From an uncultured Roseibium sp. (GTDB taxonomy: Bacteria > Pseudomonadota > Alphaproteobacteria > Rhizobiales > Stappiaceae): a stretch of DNA of 64,000 nucleotides. This document shows, in pieces, positions 51,414-61,374 of the stretch (positions are counted from its first letter, which is position 1; each line of letters starts with the position of its first letter). The position numbers and the translations under genes are program-made. Location of the stretch: NCBI RefSeq assembly GCF_963669205.1, contig NZ_OY769915.1:2888001-2952000 (forward strand). Direction: 5' to 3'. Under the pieces are notes generated by a model. That model saw nothing but the letters and a program-made list of their open reading frames with translations, ran no database searches and had not been told where the DNA came from.

Positions 51414-52631
51414 ATGAACACGGATATTGGCTACGGAGCGCAGTCGCGCGCCCTCTATGCGGAAAGCCCGGCTGCGAGCAGGGGGCGGCTGTTCGCCGAG
51501 GACGAGAGCCCGACCCGGACGCCGTTCCAGCGCGACCGTGACAGGATCATACACTCGTCGGCCTTTCGAAGGCTGAAACATAAGACCCAGGTGTTCGTCT
51601 ATCATGAGGGCGATCATTACCGCACGCGCCTGACGCACACCATCGAGGTTGCGCAGATCGCGCGTTCGCTGGCCAGGGCGCTGCGTCTCGATGAAGACCT
51701 GGCGGAATGTCTGGCACTGGCGCACGATCTCGGGCACACCCCGTTCGGCCATGAAGGCGAGGATGTCATGCACGAGTGCATGGCGCCCTACGAAGGTTTT
51801 GACCACAATGCGCAGTCGCTGCGTGTCGTGACCAGCCTGGAACACAGATATGCCGACTTTGACGGTCTGAACCTTGCCTGGGAGACACTTGAGGGCCTCG
51901 TCAAACACAACGGTCCTCTTGTTGCCGGCGACGGAACGCCGCTCGGCAAGTTCAGGCATGGGGAGCTTCCCTTCGCGATCCGGCAATATGCCGAAAAGCA
52001 GGACCTTCTCCTCAACACCTGGCCCGGAGGTGAAGCCCAGGCGGCCGCCATAGCGGATGACATTGCCTATGATGCACACGATCTCGACGACGGCCTCAGG
52101 GCCGGGCTTTTTGCCGTCGAGGACATGCAGTCGGTTCCGTTCCTTGCCGACATCCTAAGGGAAGTCGACACAAGGTATCCGGGTTTGGAGGAAGGGCGCC
52201 GCATACATGAGATCGTTAGGCGTTCGATAACAAGGATGGTGGAGGACGTCATCCGCCATTCCCTTGCAAACCTTGCCGAGACGGCACCCCGAAACGCAGC
52301 TGACATTCGGTCTGCGGGCAAATGCCTGATCGGTTTTTCCGACACGATGACGCCGGCGGAAAAGGAAGTGAAACGCTTCTTGTTCGCGCGCGTTTACCGG
52401 CACGACGACGTTCTGGCGGTGCGCAGGATCGTTGCAAGGATCGTGAAAGACCTGTTCGACAAGTTCCGGTCCGACCCTGGGCTCATGCCGAAGCCGTGGA
52501 GCGAGGGTCTTGAAGGATTGAACGATTCCGGGATTGCACGCCGTATCTGCGACTATATCGCGGGCATGACCGACCGGTACGCCATTGACGAGCACCGCAG
52601 ACTGTTTGACGACACACCGGAATTAGGGTAG
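51414..52631 (+). CDS. dgt: Deoxyguanosinetriphosphate triphosphohydrolase-like protein
   Basis: 405 residues from ATG at 51414; a TTG at 51393 is in frame. HD-domain ligands appear in RTRLTHTIEVAQIARSLAR and LALAHDLGHTPFGHEGEDV, preceded by RDRDRIIHSSAFRRLKHKTQ, the dGTPase signature. The enzyme cleaves dNTPs to nucleosides and triphosphate. It begins the conserved dgt-argS-SPOR series; argS follows after 98 bp. Confidence 0.95.
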   Translation: MNTDIGYGAQSRALYAESPAASRGRLFAEDESPTRTPFQRDRDRIIHSSAFRRLKHKTQVFVYHEGDHYRTRLTHTIEVAQIARSLARALRLDEDLAECLALAHDLGHTPFGHEGEDVMHECMAPYEGFDHNAQSLRVVTSLEHRYADFDGLNLAWETLEGLVKHNGPLVAGDGTPLGKFRHGELPFAIRQYAEKQDLLLNTWPGGEAQAAAIADDIAYDAHDLDDGLRAGLFAVEDMQSVPFLADILREVDTRYPGLEEGRRIHEIVRRSITRMVEDVIRHSLANLAETAPRNAADIRSAGKCLIGFSDTMTPAEKEVKRFLFARVYRHDDVLAVRRIVARIVKDLFDKFRSDPGLMPKPWSEGLEGLNDSGIARRICDYIAGMTDRYAIDEHRRLFDDTPELG

Positions 52632-52729
52632 GCGCTTGAACGACTTGACCACCCTGCTGCGCCGAGGATGATGTCCTTCGCTGCGCCGGGGTGTTTTGTG
52701 CTTCCAGGACCAGGCTTGATCGGTGCGAA

Positions 52730-54505
52730 ATGAATATCTTTGCTGACTTCACACAACGCGTGAAAAATGCACTCCAAAATCTTGACTTAAAAGATACAAA
52801 TGGGGAAGCTCCCGATCTTTCGCGTGTGGTTGTCGAAGCGCCGCGAGACCCTGCGCACGGCGACCTGGCAACCAATGCTGCGATGGTTTTGGCAAAGCCC
52901 CTTGGCGTGAAACCGAGAGAGCTCGCCGAACAGCTCACCAGGAAACTCGACGAAGACCCCGATGTCACGGAAACGACGATTGCAGGGCCTGGCTTCATCA
53001 ACATGCGCGTCGCGCCAGCGGTGTGGCAGGGCGTCCTGAAGGGTGTCCTTCAGGCCGGCAGCCGCTACGGCGCGATCGTGCAAGACCCGGCGCCGAAGGT
53101 GAATGTCGAATATGTGTCAGCCAATCCGACCGGGCCGATGCATGTCGGTCATATCCGGGGGGCGGTCGTTGGTGACGCGCTTGCCAACTTGCTGCAATTC
53201 GCCGGCAATGACGTGACCAAGGAATACTATATCAACGATGCCGGATCGCAGATCGAGACGCTCGCGCGCAGCGCCTTTCTTCGCTATCGCGAGGCACTCG
53301 GTGAGGACATAGGCGAGATCCCGCCCGGTCTTTATCCCGGCGACTATCTCAAGCCGGTCGGTCAGCGCCTGAAGGACGAGTTTGGCGACACGCTTCTGGA
53401 TAAGCCGGAGACCGAATGGCTTCCGCTCGTCAAGGAAGCCGCGATAGCCGCGATGCTGGACTTGATCCGCGAAGATCTTGCCGCGCTCGGCGTCGAGCAC
53501 GAAGTGTTCTTTTCGGAAAGAACGCTTCATGAGAGGTCGGGTGGGAACGGCTCCATGATCGACATCATGCTCGACGGATTGCGCGCCAAGGGGCTTATCT
53601 ACCAGGGCACGCTGCCTCCACCCAAGGGGCAGGTTCCGGACGACTGGGAAGACAGGGAGCAGACGCTGTTCCGTGCAAGCGATTTCGGCGATGACACCGA
53701 CCGCGCCCTAAAGAAGTCGGACGGGTCCTACACATACTTCGCCGCAGACGTCGCGTATTTCCAGGATAAATTCGATCGTGGTTTCGACGAGACCATTTAT
53801 GTCCTCGGCGCAGACCACAGTGGATATGCAAAGCGCTTGCAGGCGGTCGGAAAGGCTGTTTCCGACGGCAAGACCGATGTGATCGTCAGGTTCTGCCAAC
53901 TCGTCAAACTTATGCGCGACGGCGAGCCGGTCAAGATGTCGAAACGCTCCGGCGATTTCATCACGCTTCGGGAAGTTGTCGAGGAAGTCGGACCGGACCC
54001 TGTCCGTTTCATGATGCTTTATCGCAAGAATGACGCCCCGCTCGATTTTGACTTCAAGAAAGTCACGGATGAGACGAAGGACAATCCCGTCTACTACGTC
54101 CAGTATTCCCATGCGAGATTGAGATCGAACCTGAGAAAGGCGCAGGAGCAATTTCCAGACTTGGGGTTTGAGGATGCTGACCTGGAAAAGGCCGATCTTG
54201 CATTGCTAGACGATGAAGGTGAACTTGAACTGATGGCCAAGGTTGCGGAGTGGCCCAAGATTGTGAACGTGGCGGCAAACACTCACGAGCCTCATCGGAT
54301 TGCGTTTTATCTGTATGAGCTGGCAACAACTTTGAGCAGTCACTACACCCGCGGAGGAGGCAATGATTCGCCGCATTTAAAGTTTATTCAGACTGGTAAC
54401 CCGAAATTAACCCTGGCACGTCTTGCATTGGTTCGTGCAATATCTTTGGTACTTGGGGCTGGGTTGTCGATCTTGGGGGTAAATGCGCCCGAAGAAATGC
54501 GCTAA
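52730..54505 (+). CDS. argS: Arginyl-tRNA synthetase
   Basis: 591 residues from ATG at 52730. Class I: HIGH as VSANPTGPMHVGHIRGAVVG (about 128-147) and a KMSKS variant KMSKRSGDFITLREVVEEVG. The N-terminal Add-1 domain (RVVVEAPRDPAHGDLATNAA) and the C-terminal DALR anticodon domain (VQYSHARLRSNLRK) are visible. The last 150 bp are more AT-rich than the rest. It charges tRNA-Arg. Confidence 0.98.
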   Translation: MNIFADFTQRVKNALQNLDLKDTNGEAPDLSRVVVEAPRDPAHGDLATNAAMVLAKPLGVKPRELAEQLTRKLDEDPDVTETTIAGPGFINMRVAPAVWQGVLKGVLQAGSRYGAIVQDPAPKVNVEYVSANPTGPMHVGHIRGAVVGDALANLLQFAGNDVTKEYYINDAGSQIETLARSAFLRYREALGEDIGEIPPGLYPGDYLKPVGQRLKDEFGDTLLDKPETEWLPLVKEAAIAAMLDLIREDLAALGVEHEVFFSERTLHERSGGNGSMIDIMLDGLRAKGLIYQGTLPPPKGQVPDDWEDREQTLFRASDFGDDTDRALKKSDGSYTYFAADVAYFQDKFDRGFDETIYVLGADHSGYAKRLQAVGKAVSDGKTDVIVRFCQLVKLMRDGEPVKMSKRSGDFITLREVVEEVGPDPVRFMMLYRKNDAPLDFDFKKVTDETKDNPVYYVQYSHARLRSNLRKAQEQFPDLGFEDADLEKADLALLDDEGELELMAKVAEWPKIVNVAANTHEPHRIAFYLYELATTLSSHYTRGGGNDSPHLKFIQTGNPKLTLARLALVRAISLVLGAGLSILGVNAPEEMR

Positions 54506-54574
54506 CTTAGTACAACGTCCTCCGCGGTAAAGTAGTGGACGCCAAGTAGAATGGGACCGGTTTTCGTAAAGCTC

Positions 54575-57199
54575 ATGGCCAATGATTACGAAAATGAGAA
54601 ATCGGATTTGCACGGGTCGCCCGCAGTGGCTGACGCGGATCGTCCGGCTATGGATGATCCGCTTCTCGAATTGGCAAGAATCGTCCACAAAAACAATCAA
54701 TTGGGTGCAAATGTGAGCAGCGGTCGCGTCGGAAGTACAGACTACTTTGCGGGGCTTGATGATTTTGCGGAAGACGTCTCAGACAAACCGCAATCCGGAC
54801 CTTCGCGTGTCGAGCCGTCTTTCCCCGATACCGCCTTCAAACCCGGCAACACCGGCAGGCCGCCACTTGGGCCGGAAAAGCATCCGGCACCGATTGTCGG
54901 CGAGATCCGGAACCAGTTTTTTGCCCGCACCGGGGGCGAATCGGCGCTTCCTGACGACAATGTTCCGCCTCTGGATCCGCAGCAGGTCGGCGGTGAGCGC
55001 GCCGAAAATGTTTCGCCCTTGTGGCCCAGGCTCGACAATCCACAGGCTGATGCGCCTGCTGGCGTTTCCGTGCCTGGATACGCTGCACCGGACGTTCCCG
55101 TCGAACCGGTTACCGAGGCGCTGAATGAACCGGCAGCTTACCGGACTGAACCTGCCGGCGATCTCACAGGCGGTTTTGCGAGAAACAGTCTCGATACGGC
55201 CACACCGCTGACACGCAACGTGGCGATGGACATCGAGCAGAGCCTGACCGCTGAACTCGAAGACGAACTGATCGGTGCACTCCGTCAATCAGTGGACGAG
55301 GAAGTCGGAAAACCGGCTTCTGGGACCACGCAAGAGGTCGCATCGACGGATGCGTTTTCGGACATCACCGAAGACGTGGTGGATCACGATGTCCCCGTGG
55401 CGGTCGCCCCCGATCCAGTTGCAAGGGTCGAGGAGGCCCGGTGGAGGCATGAGAGCGCAACGACGCAACCGGTTGCCGAAGCAGCGGCACCCTATAGCGA
55501 GCGGGACCTGACGAGCAGGGTGGAGCAACCAACGGGTTTTCCCAATAATCCGGATTTCGCATCGTTGTCCCATGTCGATCCGGCAAGGCCGCACGCCGAC
55601 AGCGTGGACGAATTCCGCAGACCGGCGATCGACGAGAACGAACTGTTTTCTGCACTGAATACGGAGAATTCTGCGGCTTCATCAGCCTCCGGCGCGTCAC
55701 AGGCTGGCCGGCATTCAGAGAGCCCGGCAGGCATCGACGCCCTTTTTGCCGATCTCGATTTCCCGGAGCGCGAAAACCGCACGCCGATTGCTGCCGAACC
55801 GGAAGCGCCGGAACCTGAACCGACTGTTTCTGCAGATGCCATTGATGACATGGCATGGCCTGAAGCGGCGAACGCCGTGCCTGATGTCGAGGACCGTGAA
55901 GACGACTCGCCACCGCCGCCGGAAGGGTACGATCTCGATGCCGTTGCCCGGGCGATGCAGGAGAGCGATCCGAGCCTGAGCGGGGCCGGGGTGCTTCCGC
56001 CGCATCCGGAAACCGAAAGAGTGGCCGCCGACCAGTCGACCGGCAAGTCGCGACGTGGCCTTTACGCTGCCATGGGCGTCGTCGGCGTGGCCGCGCTTGG
56101 TGGCGCGGGTTTCTTTTTCTACGACGGGAATTCCGTTCAAGTCCCCAGCGGTCCGCCACCGGTAATCAGCGGCCTGCAGGAGCCCTTGAAAATATTCCCC
56201 GAGCAGAGCCAGTCCAATGCCACCGGACAATCGTCCATCAAGATCACGGATCGTCTTCAAAGCACGGGAGAGAGCGTCCCCGAGCGTCTGAACATTCCTG
56301 AAACGCCGCAACCCGTTGAGCTGCCTCCGGCTCCCGCTGCCTCTGACGGCAGTTCCGAACTTGCGCCCGGGACGCCGAAACAGGTACGTACCGTGATCGT
56401 CCGCCCAGACGGCACCATCGTTTCCGGCGACGAAGCGCCCGTCATCAGCGCACCGACGACCGTGGAAACCCCGGCGCCGCAAGCACCGGAGATAGCCGCA
56501 CCTGCGATCACAGCGGAAACACCTCAGATAGCGGCCACAGAGACGGTGAACGCCGTGCCCGTGCAGACGGAACCCATCGTGGTGGCGCCCCAGACGCAAA
56601 CCGCCACGGCAACGGAAGCGGTCCCCGTACCCCCGCAGGCGGAAGAAACCGCTGCGGCAGCACCTGTCGAACCCGCGGCACCAGCCGTTCCTGAAATCGT
56701 GACCCAAACCGAAGAGCCCGTTCAGGCGCAGACCGAAACACAGGCTCCGGCGGCACCGGTCCCGACGGTCATTCCGAGGAAAAAACCGCAGGCCCCTGTT
56801 CAGGTCGCGGCTGCTCCCGTCGCACAGACCGCGCCTGTGGCGCAGACCGCACCGGCAACGGCGCAACGCCAGAACGGTCCATTGAACCTTGCCAACACCG
56901 GCACTGCCCAAAGCCAGCCGGCAGCATCTACGAGCGGGTCAATTCCTTCCGGCACTTATATTGTTCAGGTTACCTCGCAACGCTCCGCGGCTGCGGCACG
57001 TGACGCGTATGCCGGGCTGCAGAGAAGCTATCCTGGCGTGCTTGGAAACCGGAGTGCCGTTATAGTTTCCGCCGACCTGGGCGACCGCGGCATCTTCTAC
57101 CGAGCGCGCATTCCGACAGGGTCTCGAAGCGAAGCCGATTCGCTGTGCGAAAGCCTGAAAGGCGCAGGTGGGGACTGTTTCGTCCGGCGTCAGCCCTAG
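54575..57199 (+). CDS. SPOR-domain cell-envelope protein
   Basis: 874 residues from ATG at 54575; an ATG at 54551 is also in frame. The first 490 residues are acidic, Pro-rich and probably disordered. A single membrane helix is near residues 497-515 (LYAAMGVVGVAALGGAGFFF). A long Pro/Ala/Thr/Gln-rich periplasmic linker follows, and the C-terminal SPOR domain begins GTYIVQVTSQRSAAAARDAY and ends LKGAGGDCFVRRQP. SPOR domains bind denuded septal peptidoglycan, so a role in division or envelope organisation is likely. A position after argS is conserved in the class. A terminator follows. Confidence 0.92.
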   Translation: MANDYENEKSDLHGSPAVADADRPAMDDPLLELARIVHKNNQLGANVSSGRVGSTDYFAGLDDFAEDVSDKPQSGPSRVEPSFPDTAFKPGNTGRPPLGPEKHPAPIVGEIRNQFFARTGGESALPDDNVPPLDPQQVGGERAENVSPLWPRLDNPQADAPAGVSVPGYAAPDVPVEPVTEALNEPAAYRTEPAGDLTGGFARNSLDTATPLTRNVAMDIEQSLTAELEDELIGALRQSVDEEVGKPASGTTQEVASTDAFSDITEDVVDHDVPVAVAPDPVARVEEARWRHESATTQPVAEAAAPYSERDLTSRVEQPTGFPNNPDFASLSHVDPARPHADSVDEFRRPAIDENELFSALNTENSAASSASGASQAGRHSESPAGIDALFADLDFPERENRTPIAAEPEAPEPEPTVSADAIDDMAWPEAANAVPDVEDREDDSPPPPEGYDLDAVARAMQESDPSLSGAGVLPPHPETERVAADQSTGKSRRGLYAAMGVVGVAALGGAGFFFYDGNSVQVPSGPPPVISGLQEPLKIFPEQSQSNATGQSSIKITDRLQSTGESVPERLNIPETPQPVELPPAPAASDGSSELAPGTPKQVRTVIVRPDGTIVSGDEAPVISAPTTVETPAPQAPEIAAPAITAETPQIAATETVNAVPVQTEPIVVAPQTQTATATEAVPVPPQAEETAAAAPVEPAAPAVPEIVTQTEEPVQAQTETQAPAAPVPTVIPRKKPQAPVQVAAAPVAQTAPVAQTAPATAQRQNGPLNLANTGTAQSQPAASTSGSIPSGTYIVQVTSQRSAAAARDAYAGLQRSYPGVLGNRSAVIVSADLGDRGIFYRARIPTGSRSEADSLCESLKGAGGDCFVRRQP

Positions 57200-57228
57200 G
57201 GGACGGACCTTAAACCGGCAAGCCTCGC

Positions 57229-57255
57229 AGGCGCGATTGCAAGGTCGCGCCTTTT
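57229..57255 (+). terminator. Intrinsic terminator of the SPOR gene
   Basis: AGGCGCGA (57229-57236) pairs perfectly with TCGCGCCT (57245-57252) across 8 bases and is followed by TTT. It lies 30 bp past the stop and separates the SPOR gene from the convergent LysR gene. Confidence 0.75.
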
Positions 57256-57261
57256 ACCGGA

Positions 57262-58176
57262 CTATTCCGCAGCCTGCCTCACGTCATGGACCGTACCCGT
57301 CAGGCGCGGCCACATGAGCCTGTAAACACGCGCAATCGCGTTCATTGCGGTCTGGACTGCGGGTTCACGCCGCACATCCCGGTGAACGATGATGTGCTCG
57401 GGGTTGGTCAGTTCCGCGAGTGGCCCGGTAATCCCGACAAGCGACGGATGACTGTCTCCCATGAAAACCGGCAGCAGAGCCAGTCCCTGGCCGGCGGCCG
57501 TCATGTTCATGAGTGTCGTCATCGTGTTGGTGCGCATCCGGGGACGGCTGATGTTCCGGGCCTCCATCCAGCGGGCCTGAGCAGGGTACCAGAGGTCATC
57601 CGGTGCAAATCCGAGCCAGTCGCATTCGGCACACTTCAGATCGCGCTGGATTTCCGGATTGTCTGCCAGATACTGCCTGGAGCCGAAGACACCATAAGCA
57701 ACATCGCCCACTTTTCGTGAGATGAGCGTGTCTGTCTCTGGCAGGCAGTTCCTGATCTGCAGCTCTATGCCACGCGATTGATGATCGGCATGCAGATGGC
57801 TGGAAATGATCTCCAGCTCAACCCCCGGCATAAGTGCGCAAAGCTCCTTGAAACAGTCGGTGAGGATCCTTGCGCGCACTTCGTCGACGGCAACGCGGAC
57901 CACTTTCAATGCGGATCCCGAAAGGTCGGGCAACACGCGGCTGGCCGCGTCCGCACTCTTGCGCATCTCCTCGGCAAGTGGAATGAGACGCAGACCGGCT
58001 TCGGTCGGCTTGAGGCCGGTCGGCGTCCGGTCGAACAGCCTGGCGCCGACCTTGTCTTCGAAGGTCTTGAGGCGGCGGCTCAGTTGCGGCTGGCTCAACT
58101 TGAGCGCCTTTGCCGCTCCGGAGAGCGACCGCATGCGCGCGGCCGCATTGATCAGTTTGAGGTCATCCCAGTTCAT
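57262..58176 (-). CDS. LysR-family transcriptional regulator
   Basis: 304 residues from ATG at 58176 (MNWDDLKLINAAARMRSLSG); the frame opens earlier at 58221. The winged HTH (AAKALKLSQPQLSRRLKTFE, about 20-39) and the following KVGARLFDRTPTGLKPTEAG are LysR hallmarks. The effector domain holds SHLHADHQSRGIELQIRN and MTAAGQGLALLPVFMGD. It is divergent from the EamA transporter gene at 58309 and so probably controls it; the effector is unknown. Confidence 0.92.
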   Translation of the reverse strand: MNWDDLKLINAAARMRSLSGAAKALKLSQPQLSRRLKTFEDKVGARLFDRTPTGLKPTEAGLRLIPLAEEMRKSADAASRVLPDLSGSALKVVRVAVDEVRARILTDCFKELCALMPGVELEIISSHLHADHQSRGIELQIRNCLPETDTLISRKVGDVAYGVFGSRQYLADNPEIQRDLKCAECDWLGFAPDDLWYPAQARWMEARNISRPRMRTNTMTTLMNMTAAGQGLALLPVFMGDSHPSLVGITGPLAELTNPEHIIVHRDVRREPAVQTAMNAIARVYRLMWPRLTGTVHDVRQAAE

Positions 58177-58308
58177 GACCGACTTATACATAACTACACA
58201 GTGGCGTTCAATTCCATGCATATATACATGACCGGCATGATGATTTGGCGACTGAGCGGCAGACCGGTTTGCTGTTAAGCATCAGGCCTTCAGCAGGCAG
58301 GAGACAGA

Positions 58309-59286
58309 ATGCCGCCAAATTCCGATTACATGCGCCGTGAAAACATTGCCCTGGCCTACGGACTGGCTCTGGCGGGCATGGCGGCGTTCACGCCCGTCTT
58401 TGCGGCCGGGAAGATCGCGGACGGCCTCCTGCCGGTGGTCGTTCTGGTCTGGCTCCGGTTTCTCGGCGGCGCTCTTACGATCGTCGGTTTCGGAACGGTC
58501 AGGCGGGTACCGCTTTTTTCCAGGGTAAGTCCGCTCTGGAAGCTTCATCTGATGCGCGCTTTCTGCGGCATCGGCGGCCTGGCATGCTCGATCTACGCAG
58601 CCAGCATCCTGCCGCTCGCGGACGCGACCGCTATCGGACTGACCAAGGGCATCATCGCGATCGCTCTGGCCGGACTTGTTTTGAAGGAACTGATAACCGG
58701 CCGTCATTGGCTCTCCGGCGGCTTGTGCGCGCTTGGTGCCTATCTTGTCGTCAGGTCCGTGAGCGGCAACGGGGGCCTGAACGCGCTCGCTCTGGACGGT
58801 GTCGCCGCGGCGCTGATGGCCGCTGTCTTCATGGCCTGTGAGGCGCTGATCATGCGCTACATAGCGCAGCGCGAAAACACGGTCACGATCCTGGCCTATG
58901 TCAACATCTTCGCAACGGTTCTGCTGACTATACCGGTTCTCTGGATCATCCGCGAGCAACAGGTGCCAATGTCCAGTCTCTGGGCATTTGCCTGGCTCGG
59001 ACCGGTCGCCATTATCGGCCAGTCACTCAATATTTCCGCCTACCGGCGCACCGGGGCCGCAACACTGGCGCCGATCTATTACAGCAGCGTCGTGCTGGCC
59101 GCCGCATTCGCGTATCTGGTCTGGGGCGAGGTTCCGTCACCGATTGCGGCGTTTGGAGCCGGCCTGATCGTCCTGGGCGGCCTGGTCCTGACCATTGGAC
59201 GCCCGGTCAGTCACCCAGCAACTTCTTGGCGAGGAATGGAAGGCTCAGATCCAGCCGGTAGTCGATCGAGGAATGGTTGTCGTTGA
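58309..59286 (+). CDS. EamA/DMT-family transporter
   Basis: 325 residues with ten hydrophobic segments in two EamA repeats, e.g. LAYGLALAGMAAFTPVFAAG, ILPLADATAIGLTKGIIAIA in the first half and GPVAIIGQSLNISAYRRTGA and APIYYSSVVLAAAFAYLVWG in the second. The substrate cannot be told from sequence. The last about 30 residues (ATSWRGMEGSDPAGSRSRNG) are a non-hydrophobic tail that overlaps the convergent esterase gene by 80 bp, so the stop is later than in usual family members. It is probably regulated by the divergent LysR. Confidence 0.9.
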   Translation: MPPNSDYMRRENIALAYGLALAGMAAFTPVFAAGKIADGLLPVVVLVWLRFLGGALTIVGFGTVRRVPLFSRVSPLWKLHLMRAFCGIGGLACSIYAASILPLADATAIGLTKGIIAIALAGLVLKELITGRHWLSGGLCALGAYLVVRSVSGNGGLNALALDGVAAALMAAVFMACEALIMRYIAQRENTVTILAYVNIFATVLLTIPVLWIIREQQVPMSSLWAFAWLGPVAIIGQSLNISAYRRTGAATLAPIYYSSVVLAAAFAYLVWGEVPSPIAAFGAGLIVLGGLVLTIGRPVSHPATSWRGMEGSDPAGSRSRNGCR

Positions 59287-60223
59287 ATTCCTCGTACACG
59301 CAGTCGACGTCGTGTGCCTCGAGTTTTCTGCGCAAACGTCTCGCACCGTAAACGAGATTGTATTGATCGACGGAACCGCAATCGATCCACAGGCCCTTCA
59401 GCGACTTCAGCGCGGGAACATGGCTGTCGATCATCTCGATCGGGTCCCAGGAAAGCCAGGCTTGCCAGCGCTCCTGGATGATTTCACAGGTCTCCATATC
59501 AACGGGTAACCTGATGCCGCAAAACACCTCTGGATCCGGATCCGGGTCATACGTTGCCGCCATTGCGAGCGTCATCAGGTCATGCAGCGCATTTCCAGGG
59601 TATTTCGGTCCCTGCTCGAAGCCGGTTACGAAGGCTTCGATCGATCCGGCCTTGGCGATCGCCCGTACGGCGTTCGGCATCTCCGGCAGATAGCACAGTT
59701 CGAACGCCATATCGCCGGAGTGACACGCTGCAGCCGACCAGACGTCAGCGTGAAGCATCGCATGGACGATGGACCCGTACCCGCCGGACGACTTTCCGAA
59801 TATCGCGCGCAACCCGGGGCCGCCACATTTGAAGCGTCCCTCGACATCTTCCAGCATTTCGGTTGTCAGCCAGGTTGCCCAGGGTCCCATGACAAGGCTG
59901 TCGATATACTGGTTTCCGCCAAGCCGGGTAAAACAGTCCGGAAAGGCAACGACGACCGGCGGCAACTCGCCGTCATGGATCAGCCGGTCCAGCCGCTCCG
60001 GTACGTTTTCGCCGAAATTCTTCCAGTTGACATGTGCGGGGCCGCCTGCGGTGAAGCCGACAATGTCGACGAGCAGCGGCAACCCCGCGCCATCGTGCCC
60101 GTGGGGCACGTAAACGACGATTTCGCGGGTCGCCGTATCGCCGAGGCGGTTCTGGCCCAGAATCTCTGACCGGTGGGATACCCTGTGAAGCGTGCCGGCC
60201 GGAATGTCTAGTCGTGCACGCAT
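59207..60223 (-). CDS. Esterase-family alpha/beta hydrolase
   Basis: 338 residues from ATG at 60223. EIVVYVPHGHDGAGLPLLVD at the start, the nucleophile elbow FGKSSGGYGSIVHA (Ser near 132), an Asp region WIDCGSVDQYNLVYG and the His of EFNDNHSSIDYRLD match the putative esterase family (PF00756, esterase D-like). No signal peptide is seen. The substrate is unknown. It ends 80 bp inside the convergent EamA gene. Confidence 0.88.
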   Translation of the reverse strand: MRARLDIPAGTLHRVSHRSEILGQNRLGDTATREIVVYVPHGHDGAGLPLLVDIVGFTAGGPAHVNWKNFGENVPERLDRLIHDGELPPVVVAFPDCFTRLGGNQYIDSLVMGPWATWLTTEMLEDVEGRFKCGGPGLRAIFGKSSGGYGSIVHAMLHADVWSAAACHSGDMAFELCYLPEMPNAVRAIAKAGSIEAFVTGFEQGPKYPGNALHDLMTLAMAATYDPDPDPEVFCGIRLPVDMETCEIIQERWQAWLSWDPIEMIDSHVPALKSLKGLWIDCGSVDQYNLVYGARRLRRKLEAHDVDCVYEEFNDNHSSIDYRLDLSLPFLAKKLLGD

Positions 60224-60343
60224 GGGGTCTCCAATCCTGACTGAGTGAGCATTTGACTGCCTAGATTGCAAGTTCAGGGGATGGACGCAAGAGAAAGCTT
60301 CCGGTTTCTTGACGCGTTATGGGGCGGCGTTTAAGCCGGAACT

Positions 60344-61363
60344 ATGACCAAGGCATTTGTGTCCGGCTGTGCCGGAGTGACGCTCACCCGTGATGAAATC
60401 GCGTTCTTCAGGGAAGCCGATCCCTGGGGCCTGATCCTGTTTGCCCGGAACGTGGAAACGCGGGATCAGCTTCGTGCGCTGACATCTGCGTTTCGCGAAG
60501 CTGTCGACAGACAGGACGCACCGGTTCTTGTTGACCAGGAAGGCGGCCGCGTCCAGCGATTGAAAGCGCCGAACTGGCCGAAATACCCGGCACCCAAACT
60601 GTATGGCGACCTTTATCGGAAAGATGCGGAGACAGGCCTACGGGCCGCCTGGCTTGGGGCGCGCCTGATCGCATCGGATCTGTTCGAGGTCGGCATAACG
60701 ATCGATTGTCTGCCCTGCCTGGATGTGCGGTTCCCGGACACCGTTGATGCAATCGGTGACCGGTCGCTTTCCGGAGATCCGGATGTCGTCACGCGGCTTG
60801 GCCAGGCCATGATCGACGGTGCTGTCTCCGGCGGTGTTCTGCCGGTGATCAAGCATATTCCGGGTCATGGCCGCGCGCAGGTGGACAGTCATCTGGAGCT
60901 ACCGCGTGTCGATGTAGACATCGCGGCGCTGAAAAGCGTGGATTTCCGCCCCTTCAAGGCACTTTCGGGCGTGTCATTGGGAATGACTGCCCATATCATT
61001 TACAATGCAATCGACCCTGAGACGGCCGGAACGCAGAGCGCGAAGGTCGTCCAGGATGTGATCCGCAGGGAAATCGGGTTTGAAGGCTGTCTGATGAGTG
61101 ACGATATCTCGATGAAGGCGCTTGGAGGTGACTACGTCGAGAGATCGCGGAAGATCATAACGGCGGGATGCGACATTGTCCTGCATTGCAACAGCGAGAT
61201 GAGCGAGATGGTCGCCGTCGCCGAAGCGGTGCCCGACCTGGCCGGTGTATCGGCGCAACGATGTGCAACGGCGCTGGACGGGTTGAAACCGCCCGAACCC
61301 GGCTTTGATTTGGCCGCGGCCCGGGATGAGTTTCATGACATCACCGGGTTGAACATGGCCTGA
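60344..61363 (+). CDS. nagZ: Beta-N-acetylhexosaminidase NagZ
   Basis: 339 residues. Glycoside hydrolase family 3: VDQEGGRVQRLKAPNWPKYP (about 60-79), the acid/base His-containing loop VIKHIPGHGRAQVDSHLELP and the nucleophile Asp in GCLMSDDISMKALGGDY. NagZ removes GlcNAc from 1,6-anhydroMurNAc peptides in the cytoplasm during cell-wall recycling. This links to the nagK, murQ and nagA genes at the left of the window. It is the first gene of a scpA-scpB operon, 12 bp before scpA. Confidence 0.96.
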   Translation: MTKAFVSGCAGVTLTRDEIAFFREADPWGLILFARNVETRDQLRALTSAFREAVDRQDAPVLVDQEGGRVQRLKAPNWPKYPAPKLYGDLYRKDAETGLRAAWLGARLIASDLFEVGITIDCLPCLDVRFPDTVDAIGDRSLSGDPDVVTRLGQAMIDGAVSGGVLPVIKHIPGHGRAQVDSHLELPRVDVDIAALKSVDFRPFKALSGVSLGMTAHIIYNAIDPETAGTQSAKVVQDVIRREIGFEGCLMSDDISMKALGGDYVERSRKIITAGCDIVLHCNSEMSEMVAVAEAVPDLAGVSAQRCATALDGLKPPEPGFDLAAARDEFHDITGLNMA

Positions 61364-61374
61364 CCGGAGATTGA

